Assembly: GCF_000696225.1 (NCBI RefSeq)
Contig: NZ_BAWN01000024.1
Coordinates: 18,539 to 82,538 of the forward strand
From: Serpentinimonas barnesii
GTDB lineage: Bacteria > Pseudomonadota > Gammaproteobacteria > Burkholderiales > Burkholderiaceae_C
Length of the DNA stretch: 64,000 nucleotides
Reading direction: 5' to 3'
Each line of letters begins with the position of its first letter. Positions within the stretch are counted from its first letter, which is position 1. Below the pieces are notes generated by a model. The model made no database searches, was not told the origin of the DNA, and saw only the letters and a program-made list of their open reading frames with translations. Below are positions 45,709-54,860 of the stretch, one piece after another. Both the position numbers and the translations under genes were made by a program.

Positions 45709-47076
45709 TCAAACGTGCAACAGCAGGTGCTCGCGCTCCCAGGGCGAAATCACTTTCATGAACTCCTCGTACTCGAGTTCCTTGATCTCGGTGTAGATGG
45801 TGATGAACTCGCGCCCCAGCACCTCGTGCAGATCGGTTTCGCGGCGCAGCCAGTCCAGCGCCTCGCCCAGGGTGCGCGGCAGCGCGTAGGCCGAGAGGTA
45901 GGCGTCGGACTTCATTTCGGGCTTGGGTTGGATTTTGTTTTTCAGGCCCAAGTAGCCACAGGCCAGGGTCATGGCCAAGGCCACGTAGGGGTTGGCGTCG
46001 GCGCCGATGACGCGGTTTTCCAGCCGCCGCGACTGCGGCACCGAAATCGGCGAGCGGATGCCGACGGTGCGGTTGTCGTGCCCCCACTCGATGTTGATGG
46101 GTGCGGCGGTGTGGCGCGACAGGCGCCGGTAGCTGTTCACGTAGGGCGCCACCAGCGCCATCGCGGGCGGAATGTAGCGCTGCAAGCCGCCGATGTAGTG
46201 GTAGAAGGCCTCGCTGGGCGTGCCGTCGATCTGGCTAAACAGGTTGCGCCCGCTTTCTTGCTCGACGATGCTCTGGTGTACGTGCATGGCGCTGCCGGGT
46301 TCGCCAGCGATGGGTTTGGCCATGAAGGTGGCGTACATGTCGTGGCGCAGCGCCGCCTCGCGCACCGTGCGCTTGAAGAAAAACACCTCGTCGGCCAGAT
46401 CAAGCGGGGCGCCGTGGAAGAAGTTGATCTCCATCTGCCCGGCCCCGACTTCGTGGATCAGGGTATCGACGTTGAGCTCCATCTGGTCGCAGTAGTCGTA
46501 GATTTCCTCGAACAGGGGGTCGAACTCGTTCACGGCGTCGATGCTGTAGGCCTGGCGCGAGGTTTCGGCGCGGCCGCTGCGGCCGATCGGCGGCTTGAGC
46601 AGGGTGTTGGGGTCGGTGTTGCGCGCCGTGAGGTAGAACTCCAGCTCGGGCGCCACCACGGGCGACAGGCCCATTTCCTCGTACAGATTGCACACATGGC
46701 GCAACACGCTGCGCGGGGCAAAGGGCACGCGCTTGCCAGCGTGGTCGAAGCAGTCGTGGATGACTTGCGCGGTCGGGTCGGTGGCCCAAGGCACGATGCG
46801 CACCGTGGAGGGGTCGGGGCGCAACTGCATGTCGCGGTCGGTGGGGTCGATCACGTCGTAGTAGGGGCCGCTTTCGGGGAATTCACCCGTCACGCCCATG
46901 GCCACCACGGCCTGCGGCAAGCGCATGCCGCGGTCTTCGGTGAATTTGCCGCGTGGCAAGATTTTGCCGCGCGCCACCCCGGTGAGGTCGGGCACCAGGC
47001 ATTCGATTTCGGTCACGCGGCGCTGGTTCAGCCACTGTTCCAGTTCGTTGAAGCTCTGCGGTGGATTGCTTTTCAT
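45709..47076 (-). CDS. puuA: Gamma-glutamylputrescine synthetase (glutamine synthetase fold)
   Basis: It ligates glutamate to putrescine using ATP, the first step of the Puu route. It has 455 residues. Glutamine synthetase-type motifs include EVGAGQMEINFFHG, GSAMHVHQS and NRVIGADANPY. The N-terminus (RRVTEIECLVPDLTGVARGK) is of the GlnA-related PuuA/SpuI type, and no adenylylation-site tyrosine motif is evident. GGAG precedes the ATG. The start overlaps the puuD stop by four bases. Confidence 0.93.
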   Translation of the reverse strand: MKSNPPQSFNELEQWLNQRRVTEIECLVPDLTGVARGKILPRGKFTEDRGMRLPQAVVAMGVTGEFPESGPYYDVIDPTDRDMQLRPDPSTVRIVPWATDPTAQVIHDCFDHAGKRVPFAPRSVLRHVCNLYEEMGLSPVVAPELEFYLTARNTDPNTLLKPPIGRSGRAETSRQAYSIDAVNEFDPLFEEIYDYCDQMELNVDTLIHEVGAGQMEINFFHGAPLDLADEVFFFKRTVREAALRHDMYATFMAKPIAGEPGSAMHVHQSIVEQESGRNLFSQIDGTPSEAFYHYIGGLQRYIPPAMALVAPYVNSYRRLSRHTAAPINIEWGHDNRTVGIRSPISVPQSRRLENRVIGADANPYVALAMTLACGYLGLKNKIQPKPEMKSDAYLSAYALPRTLGEALDWLRRETDLHEVLGREFITIYTEIKELEYEEFMKVISPWEREHLLLHV

Positions 47077-47861
47077 GTCGTTCTCCGATGGGTCTGGCGG
47101 TGCTGCTGGCGCCTGCGCAGCGCCTCGCCAAAGGCCGCAAAGGTGGCGGCGTAAAAGGGGTTTTCTTGGCAGCGCCACTCGGGGTGCCACTGCACGGCAT
47201 AAGCAAACTCGGTCGCGCCCTGCACCTCGAAGGCCTCCACCAGCCCGTCTTCGGCCCAGGCCAGCGGCCGCAAGCTGGGGGCCAGGCGGCCGATGCCCTG
47301 CCCGTGCAGCGAGTTGACCATGGCCTGCTCGGCACCCGCCCACTGCGCCAGCGCCGAACCGGGGGCCAAGCGCACCGGGTGGCTGGGGCCGTACTGCTGC
47401 TCCAGCGGCAGGCCCTCGGGGTCGCGGTGGTCCATCAGCCCCGGCACCGCGTGCACGGTCTGGTGCAGGCTGCCGCCAAGCGCGACGTTGATTTCCTGAA
47501 AACCCCGGCAAATGCCCAGCAGGGGCACCCCTTGCGCCAGGCAGGCGCGCACCAGCGCCAGCGTGAGCGCGTCGCGCGCCGGGTCCAGCGGCAGGGCGGG
47601 GTCGTGCACTTCTTCGTCGAAATGCGCCGGGTGGACGTTGGAGGGCGAGCCGGTGAGCAGCACGCCATCGACCAGCGCAAGCAAGTCCTCTATCTGCGCG
47701 GCCTCGGCCAGCGGGAACAGCGCCGGCTGCGCCTGCGCCCCCAGCTTGACGGCGCGGGCGTACTTGTCGCCCAGCAGCAAATAGGGCATGGCCTGCGCGC
47801 CCAGCAGGCGGTGGTCGGCCGGCAGCCAGACCAAGGGAAGGGGTGCGGGGAATTTGTGCAT
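47073..47861 (-). CDS. puuD: Gamma-glutamyl-GABA hydrolase (class I glutamine amidotransferase fold)
   Basis: It releases GABA and glutamate in the last Puu step. It has 262 residues. The nucleophile Cys is in LLGICRGFQEINVALGGSL near residue 112, and the catalytic His and Glu are in YAVQWHPEW. The SNVHPAHF segment is typical of PuuD. The ATG at 47859-47861 is preferred; an ATG nine codons upstream is possible. The 174 bases upstream to brnT hold the divergent promoter region. Confidence 0.92.
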   Translation of the reverse strand: MHKFPAPLPLVWLPADHRLLGAQAMPYLLLGDKYARAVKLGAQAQPALFPLAEAAQIEDLLALVDGVLLTGSPSNVHPAHFDEEVHDPALPLDPARDALTLALVRACLAQGVPLLGICRGFQEINVALGGSLHQTVHAVPGLMDHRDPEGLPLEQQYGPSHPVRLAPGSALAQWAGAEQAMVNSLHGQGIGRLAPSLRPLAWAEDGLVEAFEVQGATEFAYAVQWHPEWRCQENPFYAATFAAFGEALRRRQQHRQTHRRTT

Positions 47862-48000
47862 CGGGTGAGCGGCTGCGACGGGCGGCAAAGCGCGCCCGCA
47901 TGGAGCCGCAGTTTAGCTGCTGTGGAACCGGGTGCTGGCACCTTGGAACGCTGCGGCCTTGCGGGAGATTATGGCTGGGGCTGGGTGGGAAAGCAAGCGT

Positions 48001-48029
48001 TTGACGCACGCATTTTATGTAGCTACAAT
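48001..48029 (+). promoter_or_regulatory. Sigma-70 promoter of brnTA with overlapping palindrome
   Basis: TTGACG (48001-48006) and TACAAT (48024-48029) are spaced by exactly 17 bases, the best sigma-70 match I noticed. A perfect ten-base palindrome, TGTAGCTACA (48018-48027), covers the -10 box and fits an operator for the BrnA antitoxin. The brnT ATG begins six bases after the -10 box, so the transcript would be leaderless or nearly so. Confidence 0.75.
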
Positions 48030-48035
48030 GAAAGC

Positions 48036-48305
48036 ATGATGATCGAGTTCGATCCGGCCAAAGACGCGGCAAACCAACTCAAGCACGGTGTGTCTTTATC
48101 CCTAGCCAGCGATCTCGATTGGGAAACCGCGCTGGTGTGGGTGGATGAACGGTACGAATACGGCGAGTCGCGCATGATTGCTCTCGCTGCGCGAACCGAA
48201 ATTCTGTACTGCGTGGCGTTTGTAAACCGGGGCGAGGTGCGAAGGGTCATCAGCCTGCGCCGCGCCAATCGTCGCGAGGTGAAGCACTATGTCGAAAATC
48301 TCTAA
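48036..48305 (+). CDS. brnT: BrnT-family ribonuclease toxin
   Basis: This protein of 89 residues has the BrnT pattern: FDPAKDAANQLKHGVSLSLA at the start, then ALVWVDERYEYGESRMIAL and VRRVISLRRANRREVKHY. BrnT is an RNase-like toxin. Two tandem ATG codons occur at 48036 and 48039. The end overlaps brnA by 17 bases. The pair is inserted between puuD and puuB on the opposite strand. Confidence 0.93.
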   Translation: MMIEFDPAKDAANQLKHGVSLSLASDLDWETALVWVDERYEYGESRMIALAARTEILYCVAFVNRGEVRRVISLRRANRREVKHYVENL

Positions 48306-48588
48306 GCGTCCAAGCATCCTCATGCCTAGCGCAGAAGAGGACAAAGCCATTACTGCGGCGGCCAGAAGCGACCCGGACGCGCAACCCCTCACGCCCAAGC
48401 AACTGGAGGCCATGGTTCCCATGCGCGCCTTGCGTGGACGTCCAAAATCTGAAAACAAAAAATTGCTGGTGTCGGTGCGTTACAGCCCCGAGGTCTTGGC
48501 CTATTTCAAGTCAACCGGCGAAGGTTGGCAGTCGCGAATGGATGGTGTGCTGCGCCAGTACGTCACGCGACAGTCCGGTGGCGCGTGA
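48289..48588 (+). CDS. brnA: BrnA-family antitoxin
   Basis: This antitoxin of 99 residues has a flexible N-terminal part (AEEDKAITAAARSDPDAQPL) and a C-terminal ribbon-helix-helix-like region (VSVRYSPEVLAYFKSTGEGW). BrnA binds BrnT and represses the shared promoter. The GRPKSENKK segment before it is typical. Confidence 0.92.
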   Translation: MSKISKRPSILMPSAEEDKAITAAARSDPDAQPLTPKQLEAMVPMRALRGRPKSENKKLLVSVRYSPEVLAYFKSTGEGWQSRMDGVLRQYVTRQSGGA

Positions 48589-48658
48589 CCCTGTGGGTCG
48601 CAACCGCCTGCCCCCGGACAAGTCACAGAATTTGGCTGGAGCGACAGGCTGATTTCAC

Positions 48659-49978
48659 TCAACCCAACGCCTCGCGCAGGCGCTGCCAGGCCATGCCCAG
48701 CGCCAGCAGCGGCGTGCGCAGCCTGGGCCCGCCGGGAAAGGGGTGGTGTCGCAGCCGCGCATACACATCGAAGCGCCCGGCTTGGCCGCTGATGGCCTCG
48801 GCCACCAGCCGCCCGGCGAGCCCGGCCAGCACCACGCCATGCCCGCTAAAGCCTTGCAAATAATAAACTTGTGGCGAGATGCGGCCAAAATCCGGGGCCC
48901 GGTTCATGCTGATATCCACAAAGCCGCCCCAAAGGTATTCGACCGGCACCTGCGCCAGATCGGGGAACACCGCCAGCATGCGCTGGCGCATGAGCGCCTG
49001 CAAATTTTGCGGGGTGCGGGTGCTGTAGCTGACGCGGCCGCCAAACAGCAGCCTGTGTTCGGCGCTGAAGCGAAAGTAGTCCAGCACCAGGTTGTTGTCG
49101 CACACCGCCGCGGCGCTGGGGATCAGGCGCCGGCTCAAGGCGGGGGCCACTGGCGCGGTAGCAATCAAGTAGGTGCCCACCGGCATGATGCGCCGCCCCA
49201 AGGCCGGGGCCAGCGCCGGGGCGTATTCGGGCAGCAGGCAGTTGCCAGCCAGCAGCGCGTGCTGCGCCGTGACCTGGCCTTGGGCGCAGTGCGCCGTCAC
49301 GCCGGCAGCGGTTTGGCTCAGGCGCAGCACGGGGCTGTGCTCGTGCAGCGCCACCCCGGCCTGCTGCGCCGCCTGCGCCAGCCCCAGGGTGTATTTGAGC
49401 GGGTGCAGGTGCCCGCTGATAGCCTCAAAGGCGGCGGCGTGGTAGCGCGGGCTGTCGATGTAGCGGCGCACCTCGGGGCCTGTCGCCAGCTCGCAGGCCA
49501 AGCCATAGTCGCGCTGCTGTTGCTCCATATCGGCCAGCAGGCGCTTGGCTTGGCGCGGCGTGTCGGCCACGGTCAGGTAGCCGCGCTGCCAGTCGCAGGC
49601 GATGCGGTGCTGGGCGATGCGCTGCCCGATCAGCTCGATGCCCTCCAGCGTCCAATCCCAGAGTCGGCGCGCATCGGCACGGCCTAGCTGCTGCTCCAGC
49701 GGCCCTTGACCGCAGGCATAGCCCACCAAGGCCTGGCCGCCATTGCGCCCGCTGGCCCCCCAGCCGATGCGCTGCGCCTCCAGCACACAGACCTGCAAAC
49801 CGCGCTCGGCCAGCTCCAGCGCCGCGCTCAAACCGGCCAGCCCACCGCCCACCACCAGCACATCGGCGCGTTGCTCGCCCTGCAGCGGCGGATGCGGCGG
49901 CGCGCGCTGCACCGAGGCCTCGTAGTAGCTGCGCTGGTTGAGCAGGGTGTCGCTGTGCAGCACGTCGGGCTTGAACAC
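48659..49978 (-). CDS. puuB: FAD-dependent gamma-glutamylputrescine oxidase (PuuB-like)
   Basis: This DAO-type flavoenzyme of 439 residues likely oxidises gamma-glutamylputrescine to the aldehyde used by PuuC. The dinucleotide site ADVLVVGGGLAGLSAALELA is near residue 38, and GWGASGRNGGQALVGYACGQ matches the PuuB/OrdL family. The C-terminal segment GFSGHGVVLAGLAGRLVAEA is intact. It lies 12 bases downstream of speB. Confidence 0.92.
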   Translation of the reverse strand: MFKPDVLHSDTLLNQRSYYEASVQRAPPHPPLQGEQRADVLVVGGGLAGLSAALELAERGLQVCVLEAQRIGWGASGRNGGQALVGYACGQGPLEQQLGRADARRLWDWTLEGIELIGQRIAQHRIACDWQRGYLTVADTPRQAKRLLADMEQQQRDYGLACELATGPEVRRYIDSPRYHAAAFEAISGHLHPLKYTLGLAQAAQQAGVALHEHSPVLRLSQTAAGVTAHCAQGQVTAQHALLAGNCLLPEYAPALAPALGRRIMPVGTYLIATAPVAPALSRRLIPSAAAVCDNNLVLDYFRFSAEHRLLFGGRVSYSTRTPQNLQALMRQRMLAVFPDLAQVPVEYLWGGFVDISMNRAPDFGRISPQVYYLQGFSGHGVVLAGLAGRLVAEAISGQAGRFDVYARLRHHPFPGGPRLRTPLLALGMAWQRLREALG

Positions 49979-49990
49979 GGCAGCCTCGCT

Positions 49991-50932
49991 TTAACGGGGT
50001 GGGTGGGTGCGCCCGAGCGCCACTTGGCCGGAGAGCCAGGTCCAGACCAGGGTGGCGGCGGCGCTGCTGCTGAGTTCGGCGTGGTCGTAGGCCGGGGCCA
50101 CTTCCACGCAGTCCATCCCAACCCAGTTCAGGTCGGCCAGCTCCTCGACGAAGGTCAGCACCTGCGAGCTGCTCAGGCCGCCGGGCTCGGGGGTGCCGGT
50201 GCCGGGGGCAAAGGCGGGGTCGAGGCAGTCGATGTCGATCGTCAGGTAGCAGGGGCGCGCGCCGATGCGCTGGCGGATTTCGCGCAGCAGCGGTTGCAGC
50301 GCTGCGCCGTCAAGGCCGCGCAAGGCGCGTGCGGTGTAAATGAGCCCGCCCTGATCGCGCACGTACTCGCGCGCGGCGCGCGCCCCGCTGGAGCGCAGCC
50401 CCACCTGAACCGTATGCGCCGGGCTGGCCAGCCCCTGCTGCAGCGCCTCGTAAGTCCAGGTGCCGTGGCCCGAGGGCTCGCCGCAGTGGTCGCTCCAGGT
50501 GTCGCAGTGGGCGTCGAAATGCAGCAGCGCCAGCGGCTCGCCCTGGCCATAAACGCGCTGGGCGGCGCGCAGCAGCGGCAGGGTGATGGAGTGGTCGCCG
50601 CCCAAAAAGGCGCAGCGGTGCCGCCGCATCAGGGCCTGCGCCTGCTGCTCGATATGGGCCTGCAAGACTGGCAGCGGCGCGGTATTGGGCAGGCGCATGT
50701 CGAGCGCGTCGCCCAGGTAGGCCGTGGGGCTGAGGTTGAAGTGCGGGTGCTCGCCGTCGCACAGCATCAGGCTGGCGGCGCGGATGGCTTGCGGGCCAAA
50801 GCGCGCCCCGGGCCGGTTGCTGACCGCGCCATCGAAAGGCACGCCGACCAGCGCAAAGGGCTGTTCGGCCAGCGGCGCGCAGCCCAGAAAGCGGTTGCTG
50901 TTGTTGGCGTAGGCAAAGTCTCCAATGGCCAT
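49991..50932 (-). CDS. speB: Agmatinase (agmatine ureohydrolase)
   Basis: It hydrolyses agmatine to putrescine and urea with a binuclear Mn site. It has 313 residues. Metal motifs are GGDHSITL near residue 112, FDAHCDTWSDH, and LTIDIDCLDPAFAPGTGTPE. It feeds putrescine to the downstream puu genes. No arginine decarboxylase is in the window, so agmatine would come from elsewhere. Confidence 0.93.
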   Translation of the reverse strand: MAIGDFAYANNSNRFLGCAPLAEQPFALVGVPFDGAVSNRPGARFGPQAIRAASLMLCDGEHPHFNLSPTAYLGDALDMRLPNTAPLPVLQAHIEQQAQALMRRHRCAFLGGDHSITLPLLRAAQRVYGQGEPLALLHFDAHCDTWSDHCGEPSGHGTWTYEALQQGLASPAHTVQVGLRSSGARAAREYVRDQGGLIYTARALRGLDGAALQPLLREIRQRIGARPCYLTIDIDCLDPAFAPGTGTPEPGGLSSSQVLTFVEELADLNWVGMDCVEVAPAYDHAELSSSAAATLVWTWLSGQVALGRTHPPR

Positions 50933-51007
50933 GGGGGCTCCTGCGATGGGCTGAGTTTAGTGCTTTGAGCGCGGCTTGGCTGTGGGTTAAGCGCGGGTTG
51001 GGCCGCA

Positions 51008-52258
51008 TCAGCGCACCAGCGCACGCTGCCTCCAGGCCAGCGCGCTGCCCAGCCACAGCGCCAGCGCCGAGTAGAACAGGCCGCGCTCCAATCCGCCCGG
51101 GCCGTCGGCGATCCAGCCCACCGCCGTGGGCCCGACGATCTGCCCGGCTGCAAACACGATGGTGAAGGCGCTGATGCCGCTGGCCCACTGCGCCGCCGGC
51201 AAATTGTGGCGCACCAGCGCCGTGGTAGAGGCCACCACCGACAAAAAAACCGCCCCGAACAACAGCCCCGAGGCCAGCAAGGCCGGCCAGGCCGCCGTGA
51301 GCGCGGGCACCAGCGTGGCCAGGCCGAGCAGGGCGTTCAGGCGCGCCAGCGCCTGGCCCCCGCGAAAACGGTCCAACCAACCCGCCCACAGCCGCGCCGA
51401 GGCCACCACCCCCAGCCCCAGCAGAGTGTAAAAGAGCGTGATCGCTTGGGTGGCGTGCCCCTGTTCGTGCAGCAGCGCAATCACGAACGTCATGTAGCCG
51501 ATGTAGCCCAGGCCAAACAGGGTGTAGGCGGCCAGCGCCCAGCCAAAGTGTTGCACCATCGTGCCCCAGCCCAAGGCATGGCTGTGCCCCGCCCCCGCTG
51601 CGCTGCCGGGCGCGGCGGCATCGACTTCCAAGCCGAGCCCACGCAGCGCCCGCAGCAACCACCACAGCGAGGCCGTGGTCAGCACACAGACCAGCGCCAG
51701 CATCCACCAAGCCCAAGCCCAGCCATGCGCCACGCTGGCGGCCCAAGCCAGCGTGGGCGGCACCGCCAGCGCCGACAGCACGATGCCCCAGCCCACGCCG
51801 CCGTAGTACAGGCCGAGCAACCAGCCGCTGTGCGTCGGCCAAACCGTACCCAGGCGCGCGGCCAGCAGGCCCCCCGCCACAAACACCCAGGCGCTGAACA
51901 CGCCCGCCGCCAGCCGCTGCGCCAGCAGCGGCGCGCTGGCGCTAAAAAACCCGCTGCTGGCCATGAACACGCTGGCCAGCAGCGCCCCAGCCAACAGCAG
52001 CGGCCCAGCGCCATAGCGGCGCAGCAGCCAGGGGGCGCTGAGGGCGCCGATCAGGTAGCCGATGGCGTTGAAGGTGTTCATGGCACCGGCCAGCGCATAG
52101 GTCCAGCCGAGGTCGGCGCGCATGGGCGGCAGCAACAGCCCATAAGCAAAGCGCGTGATGCCCAGCGCCACCGCCGCCGCCAGCGAGAGCCACAGCGCCA
52201 GCAGCACGCCGTGCCACCAAGGCGGCAGGGGAGACCGGAGCGCACTGGGTTCGGCCAT
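51008..52258 (-). CDS. MFS transporter, YbfB/YjiJ family
   Basis: This carrier has 416 residues and about 12 helices. ALGITRFAYGLLLPPMRADL near residue 31 is typical of the YbfB/YjiJ family. Substrate is unknown. Its position 75 bases upstream of speB suggests a link to polyamine or agmatine handling, which is inference only. Confidence 0.85.
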   Translation of the reverse strand: MAEPSALRSPLPPWWHGVLLALWLSLAAAVALGITRFAYGLLLPPMRADLGWTYALAGAMNTFNAIGYLIGALSAPWLLRRYGAGPLLLAGALLASVFMASSGFFSASAPLLAQRLAAGVFSAWVFVAGGLLAARLGTVWPTHSGWLLGLYYGGVGWGIVLSALAVPPTLAWAASVAHGWAWAWWMLALVCVLTTASLWWLLRALRGLGLEVDAAAPGSAAGAGHSHALGWGTMVQHFGWALAAYTLFGLGYIGYMTFVIALLHEQGHATQAITLFYTLLGLGVVASARLWAGWLDRFRGGQALARLNALLGLATLVPALTAAWPALLASGLLFGAVFLSVVASTTALVRHNLPAAQWASGISAFTIVFAAGQIVGPTAVGWIADGPGGLERGLFYSALALWLGSALAWRQRALVR

Positions 52259-52267
52259 AGGGGCCTA

Positions 52268-54805
52268 TCAGCGCGGCCCCGGCGGCCGCCAGCGTTTGAG
52301 CAGCAAGGCGTTGCCCACCACGCTCACCGAGCTGAGCGCCATCGCCGCCCCGGCCAGCACCGGGCTGAGCAAGCCCAGCGCCGCCAGCGGAATGCCGACG
52401 GTGTTGTAAACAAAGGCCCAAAACAGGTTTTGCCGAATTTTTCGCACCGTGCGGCGCGAAATATCGAGTGCCGCCGCCACCAGCAGCGGATCGCCGCGCA
52501 TCAGGGTGATGCCAGCCGCATGCAGCGCCACGTCGGAGCCGCCTTGGGCGTGGCTCATGGCCAGCCCCACATCGGCGGCGGCCAGCGCCGGGGCATCGTT
52601 CACGCCGTCGCCCACCATCGCCACCACCCGCCCTTGCGCCTTGAGTTCGCCCACCAGCCGCGCCTTGTCGCCCGGCAGCACCTGAGCGCGCACCTCGCCC
52701 GCCTCGGGCTTGAGGCCCAAGCGGCGCGCCATGGCCTCGGCGGCGCGCTGGTTGTCGCCCGAAATCATCAGCACCTGCAAACCCAAGGCGCGCAATTCGG
52801 TGATGGCTTGGGCGGAACCGGGCTTGGGCTGGTCGGCAAAAGCCAACAGGGCCAGCGGCTGCCATGCGCCCGCCATGCGGTGCAGGCCCGCTGCGGCCTG
52901 CTGTGGCTCGGTGCTGGCTGGAGAGCCCGCTTCTATCTGCTGTGCTGGCTGTGGCGCTTGCTCTGCGAGGACGGCACGGCCCGGTGTTTCCATTGCATTA
53001 GGTGCAGGCTCAATGGGGTCAAGGCGATCGCCCACACGCAAGGCCAGCACCGAGACGCTGCAACCTTGGCCCGCCCAATCTTCGGCCTGCGCCTGCCAGC
53101 GCTGCAGGTCCACCCCGAGCCCCTGCAGCCAGTCCCAACTGCCCAAATAAAGCGGCGCGCCCTGCACCACGCCGTGGCAGCCGCGCCCCGGCACCGCCTG
53201 CACGGCGCTGGCTTGCAATTCGGTAGGGGCTCCAATCGCCCGTTCACTGGCCACATCTCCTGCCGATCCCGCTGTGGGCACCTGCCGTGCCCGCTGCGCT
53301 TGCTCCGCCTGCAACACCGCCCGCGCCAGCGGGTGCTCGCTGTGGCGCTGCAAGGCCGCCGCCGCCTGCAAGGCCGCCGCCTCATCCACGCCATCGGCTG
53401 GCAGCAGGTGCGCCAACACCGGCTGGCCTAGGGTTAAAGTGCCGGTTTTGTCGAAGGCCACCGTGTCCACGCGGCGCGCGCTTTCCAGCGCCTCCGGGTC
53501 TTTGATCAAAATTCCGTGCTGCGCCGCCACCCCGGTGCCGGCCATGATCGCCGTGGGCGTGGCCAGCCCGAGCGCACAGGGGCAGGCGATCACCAGCACC
53601 GCCACCGCCGCCAGCAACGCCTGCTCGAACGGCGCCTGCTGCCAACCCCACCAGAGCGCAAAAGTGGCCAGCGCAATCAGCAGCACCACCGGCACGAACA
53701 CCGCCGCCACCCGGTCCACCTGGCGCTGCACCGGCGGCTTGACCGCCTGCGCGTCTTGCACCAGCGCGATGATGCGCTGCAGCACCGACTGCGTGCCCAG
53801 CGCCGTCACGCGCAACTCGATGGCGCCGTCGCCGTTCAGGCTGCCGCCCGTCACGGTGTCGCCCACCTGGCGCAGCACCGGCAGCGGCTCGCCGGTGAGC
53901 AAGGATTCGTCGATCTGCGTCTGCCCTTGCTCGATCACGCCGTCGGCGGGCAGGCGCTCGCCCGGGCGCACCAGCAGCCGATCGCCGGGCAGCAGTTCGG
54001 CCACCGGCACATCCTGCAACTGCTCGCGCAGCACCCCGTCGGGCAGCAGGTGCGCGACTTCGGGGCGCAGCGCCTGCAGGGCGCGGATGGCGCTGGTGGT
54101 TTGGCGCTTGGCGCGCGCCTCCAGCCACTTGCCCAGCAGCACCAGGGTGATGATCACCGCCGCCGCCTCGTAGTACAGCGGCACCAGGGTGCCCGGCTCG
54201 GCGCGCCACCACAGCCAGGTGCTCATGCCCCAAGCCGCCGTGGTGCCGATGGCCACCAGCAATTCCATATTGCCGCTGCCCGCGCGCAGCGCATACCAAC
54301 CAGCGCGGTAAAAACGCGCCCCAAGCACGAACTGCACCGGTGTGGCGAGCACAAACTGCCACAGCGGCCCCAGCATCCAGTGCTGGCCCCAGAGCTTGCC
54401 CACCATGGGCAGCGCCAGCGGCAGCGTGAGCAAAATGGCCAGCAACACCGGCCAGAAATCGCGCCGCACGCCCCAGAGTCGATCCAGTGCGGGGTCGGAC
54501 TCTGCCGCCTGTTCCAGTGGCACGGGTTCGTAACCGGCGTCGCGCACCGCGCGGTGCAGCCGCGCTTGCCAGAGCGCGGGCTCATCCGTTCCCATCGCCG
54601 CTGCAGCCACCGATTCGGCTTGGCTCGGCTCGCCCGGCGCGGGTGCGGCCGCGCGCACGCGCACCGTTTCGGTGGCTAGGTTCACGCTCACCTGCTGCAC
54701 ACCGGGCACCTTGGCCAAGGCGCGCTCAACCCGCGCCACGCAGGAGGCGCAGGTCATGCCCACGATTTTGAAGTCGGTCTCGGGTGGCAGTGCAGCAGGG
54801 TTCAC
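52268..54805 (-). CDS. copA: Copper-exporting P1B-type ATPase CopA
   Basis: This inner-membrane Cu(I) pump has 845 residues. One N-terminal metal-binding domain has Cys19 and Cys22 (GMTCASC). Eight helices, the CPC metal site near residue 407 (ACPCALGLATPTA), the phosphorylation motif DKTGTLT at Asp452, the SEHPLA nucleotide-site His and GDGVNDAPALAAADVGLAMS are intact. The nucleotide-binding domain carries long Ala/Glu/Pro-rich insertions. The start is a GTG at 54803-54805, 55 bases from divergent copZ. Confidence 0.95.
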   Translation of the reverse strand: MNPAALPPETDFKIVGMTCASCVARVERALAKVPGVQQVSVNLATETVRVRAAAPAPGEPSQAESVAAAAMGTDEPALWQARLHRAVRDAGYEPVPLEQAAESDPALDRLWGVRRDFWPVLLAILLTLPLALPMVGKLWGQHWMLGPLWQFVLATPVQFVLGARFYRAGWYALRAGSGNMELLVAIGTTAAWGMSTWLWWRAEPGTLVPLYYEAAAVIITLVLLGKWLEARAKRQTTSAIRALQALRPEVAHLLPDGVLREQLQDVPVAELLPGDRLLVRPGERLPADGVIEQGQTQIDESLLTGEPLPVLRQVGDTVTGGSLNGDGAIELRVTALGTQSVLQRIIALVQDAQAVKPPVQRQVDRVAAVFVPVVLLIALATFALWWGWQQAPFEQALLAAVAVLVIACPCALGLATPTAIMAGTGVAAQHGILIKDPEALESARRVDTVAFDKTGTLTLGQPVLAHLLPADGVDEAAALQAAAALQRHSEHPLARAVLQAEQAQRARQVPTAGSAGDVASERAIGAPTELQASAVQAVPGRGCHGVVQGAPLYLGSWDWLQGLGVDLQRWQAQAEDWAGQGCSVSVLALRVGDRLDPIEPAPNAMETPGRAVLAEQAPQPAQQIEAGSPASTEPQQAAAGLHRMAGAWQPLALLAFADQPKPGSAQAITELRALGLQVLMISGDNQRAAEAMARRLGLKPEAGEVRAQVLPGDKARLVGELKAQGRVVAMVGDGVNDAPALAAADVGLAMSHAQGGSDVALHAAGITLMRGDPLLVAAALDISRRTVRKIRQNLFWAFVYNTVGIPLAALGLLSPVLAGAAMALSSVSVVGNALLLKRWRPPGPR

Positions 54806-54860
54806 TCAAGGTTCCAGCAATCGTTTCATACTAGCGACTTTAACCAAAAAGGAATTCCAG
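54806..54860. promoter_or_regulatory. copA/copZ divergent promoter region
   Basis: Only 55 bases separate the two start codons, so both promoters and any operator must overlap here or lie inside the genes. CATACTAG is a weak -10 candidate for copZ and AAGGA serves as its ribosome site. A MerR-type CueR operator is common in this setting, but I see no convincing dyad. Confidence 0.35.

Noticed and set aside
44266..47154. Open plus-strand frame of 962 codons opposite spuC and puuA
   Set aside because: It runs antisense to two well-conserved enzymes, has a Gly/Val/His/Leu-biased composition and no family motif. It is an effect of GC-rich codon use.
51206..53431. Open plus-strand frame of 741 codons opposite the MFS and copA genes
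   Set aside because: It is Arg/Gln-rich low-complexity protein antisense to genes with intact catalytic motifs, with no recognisable domain.
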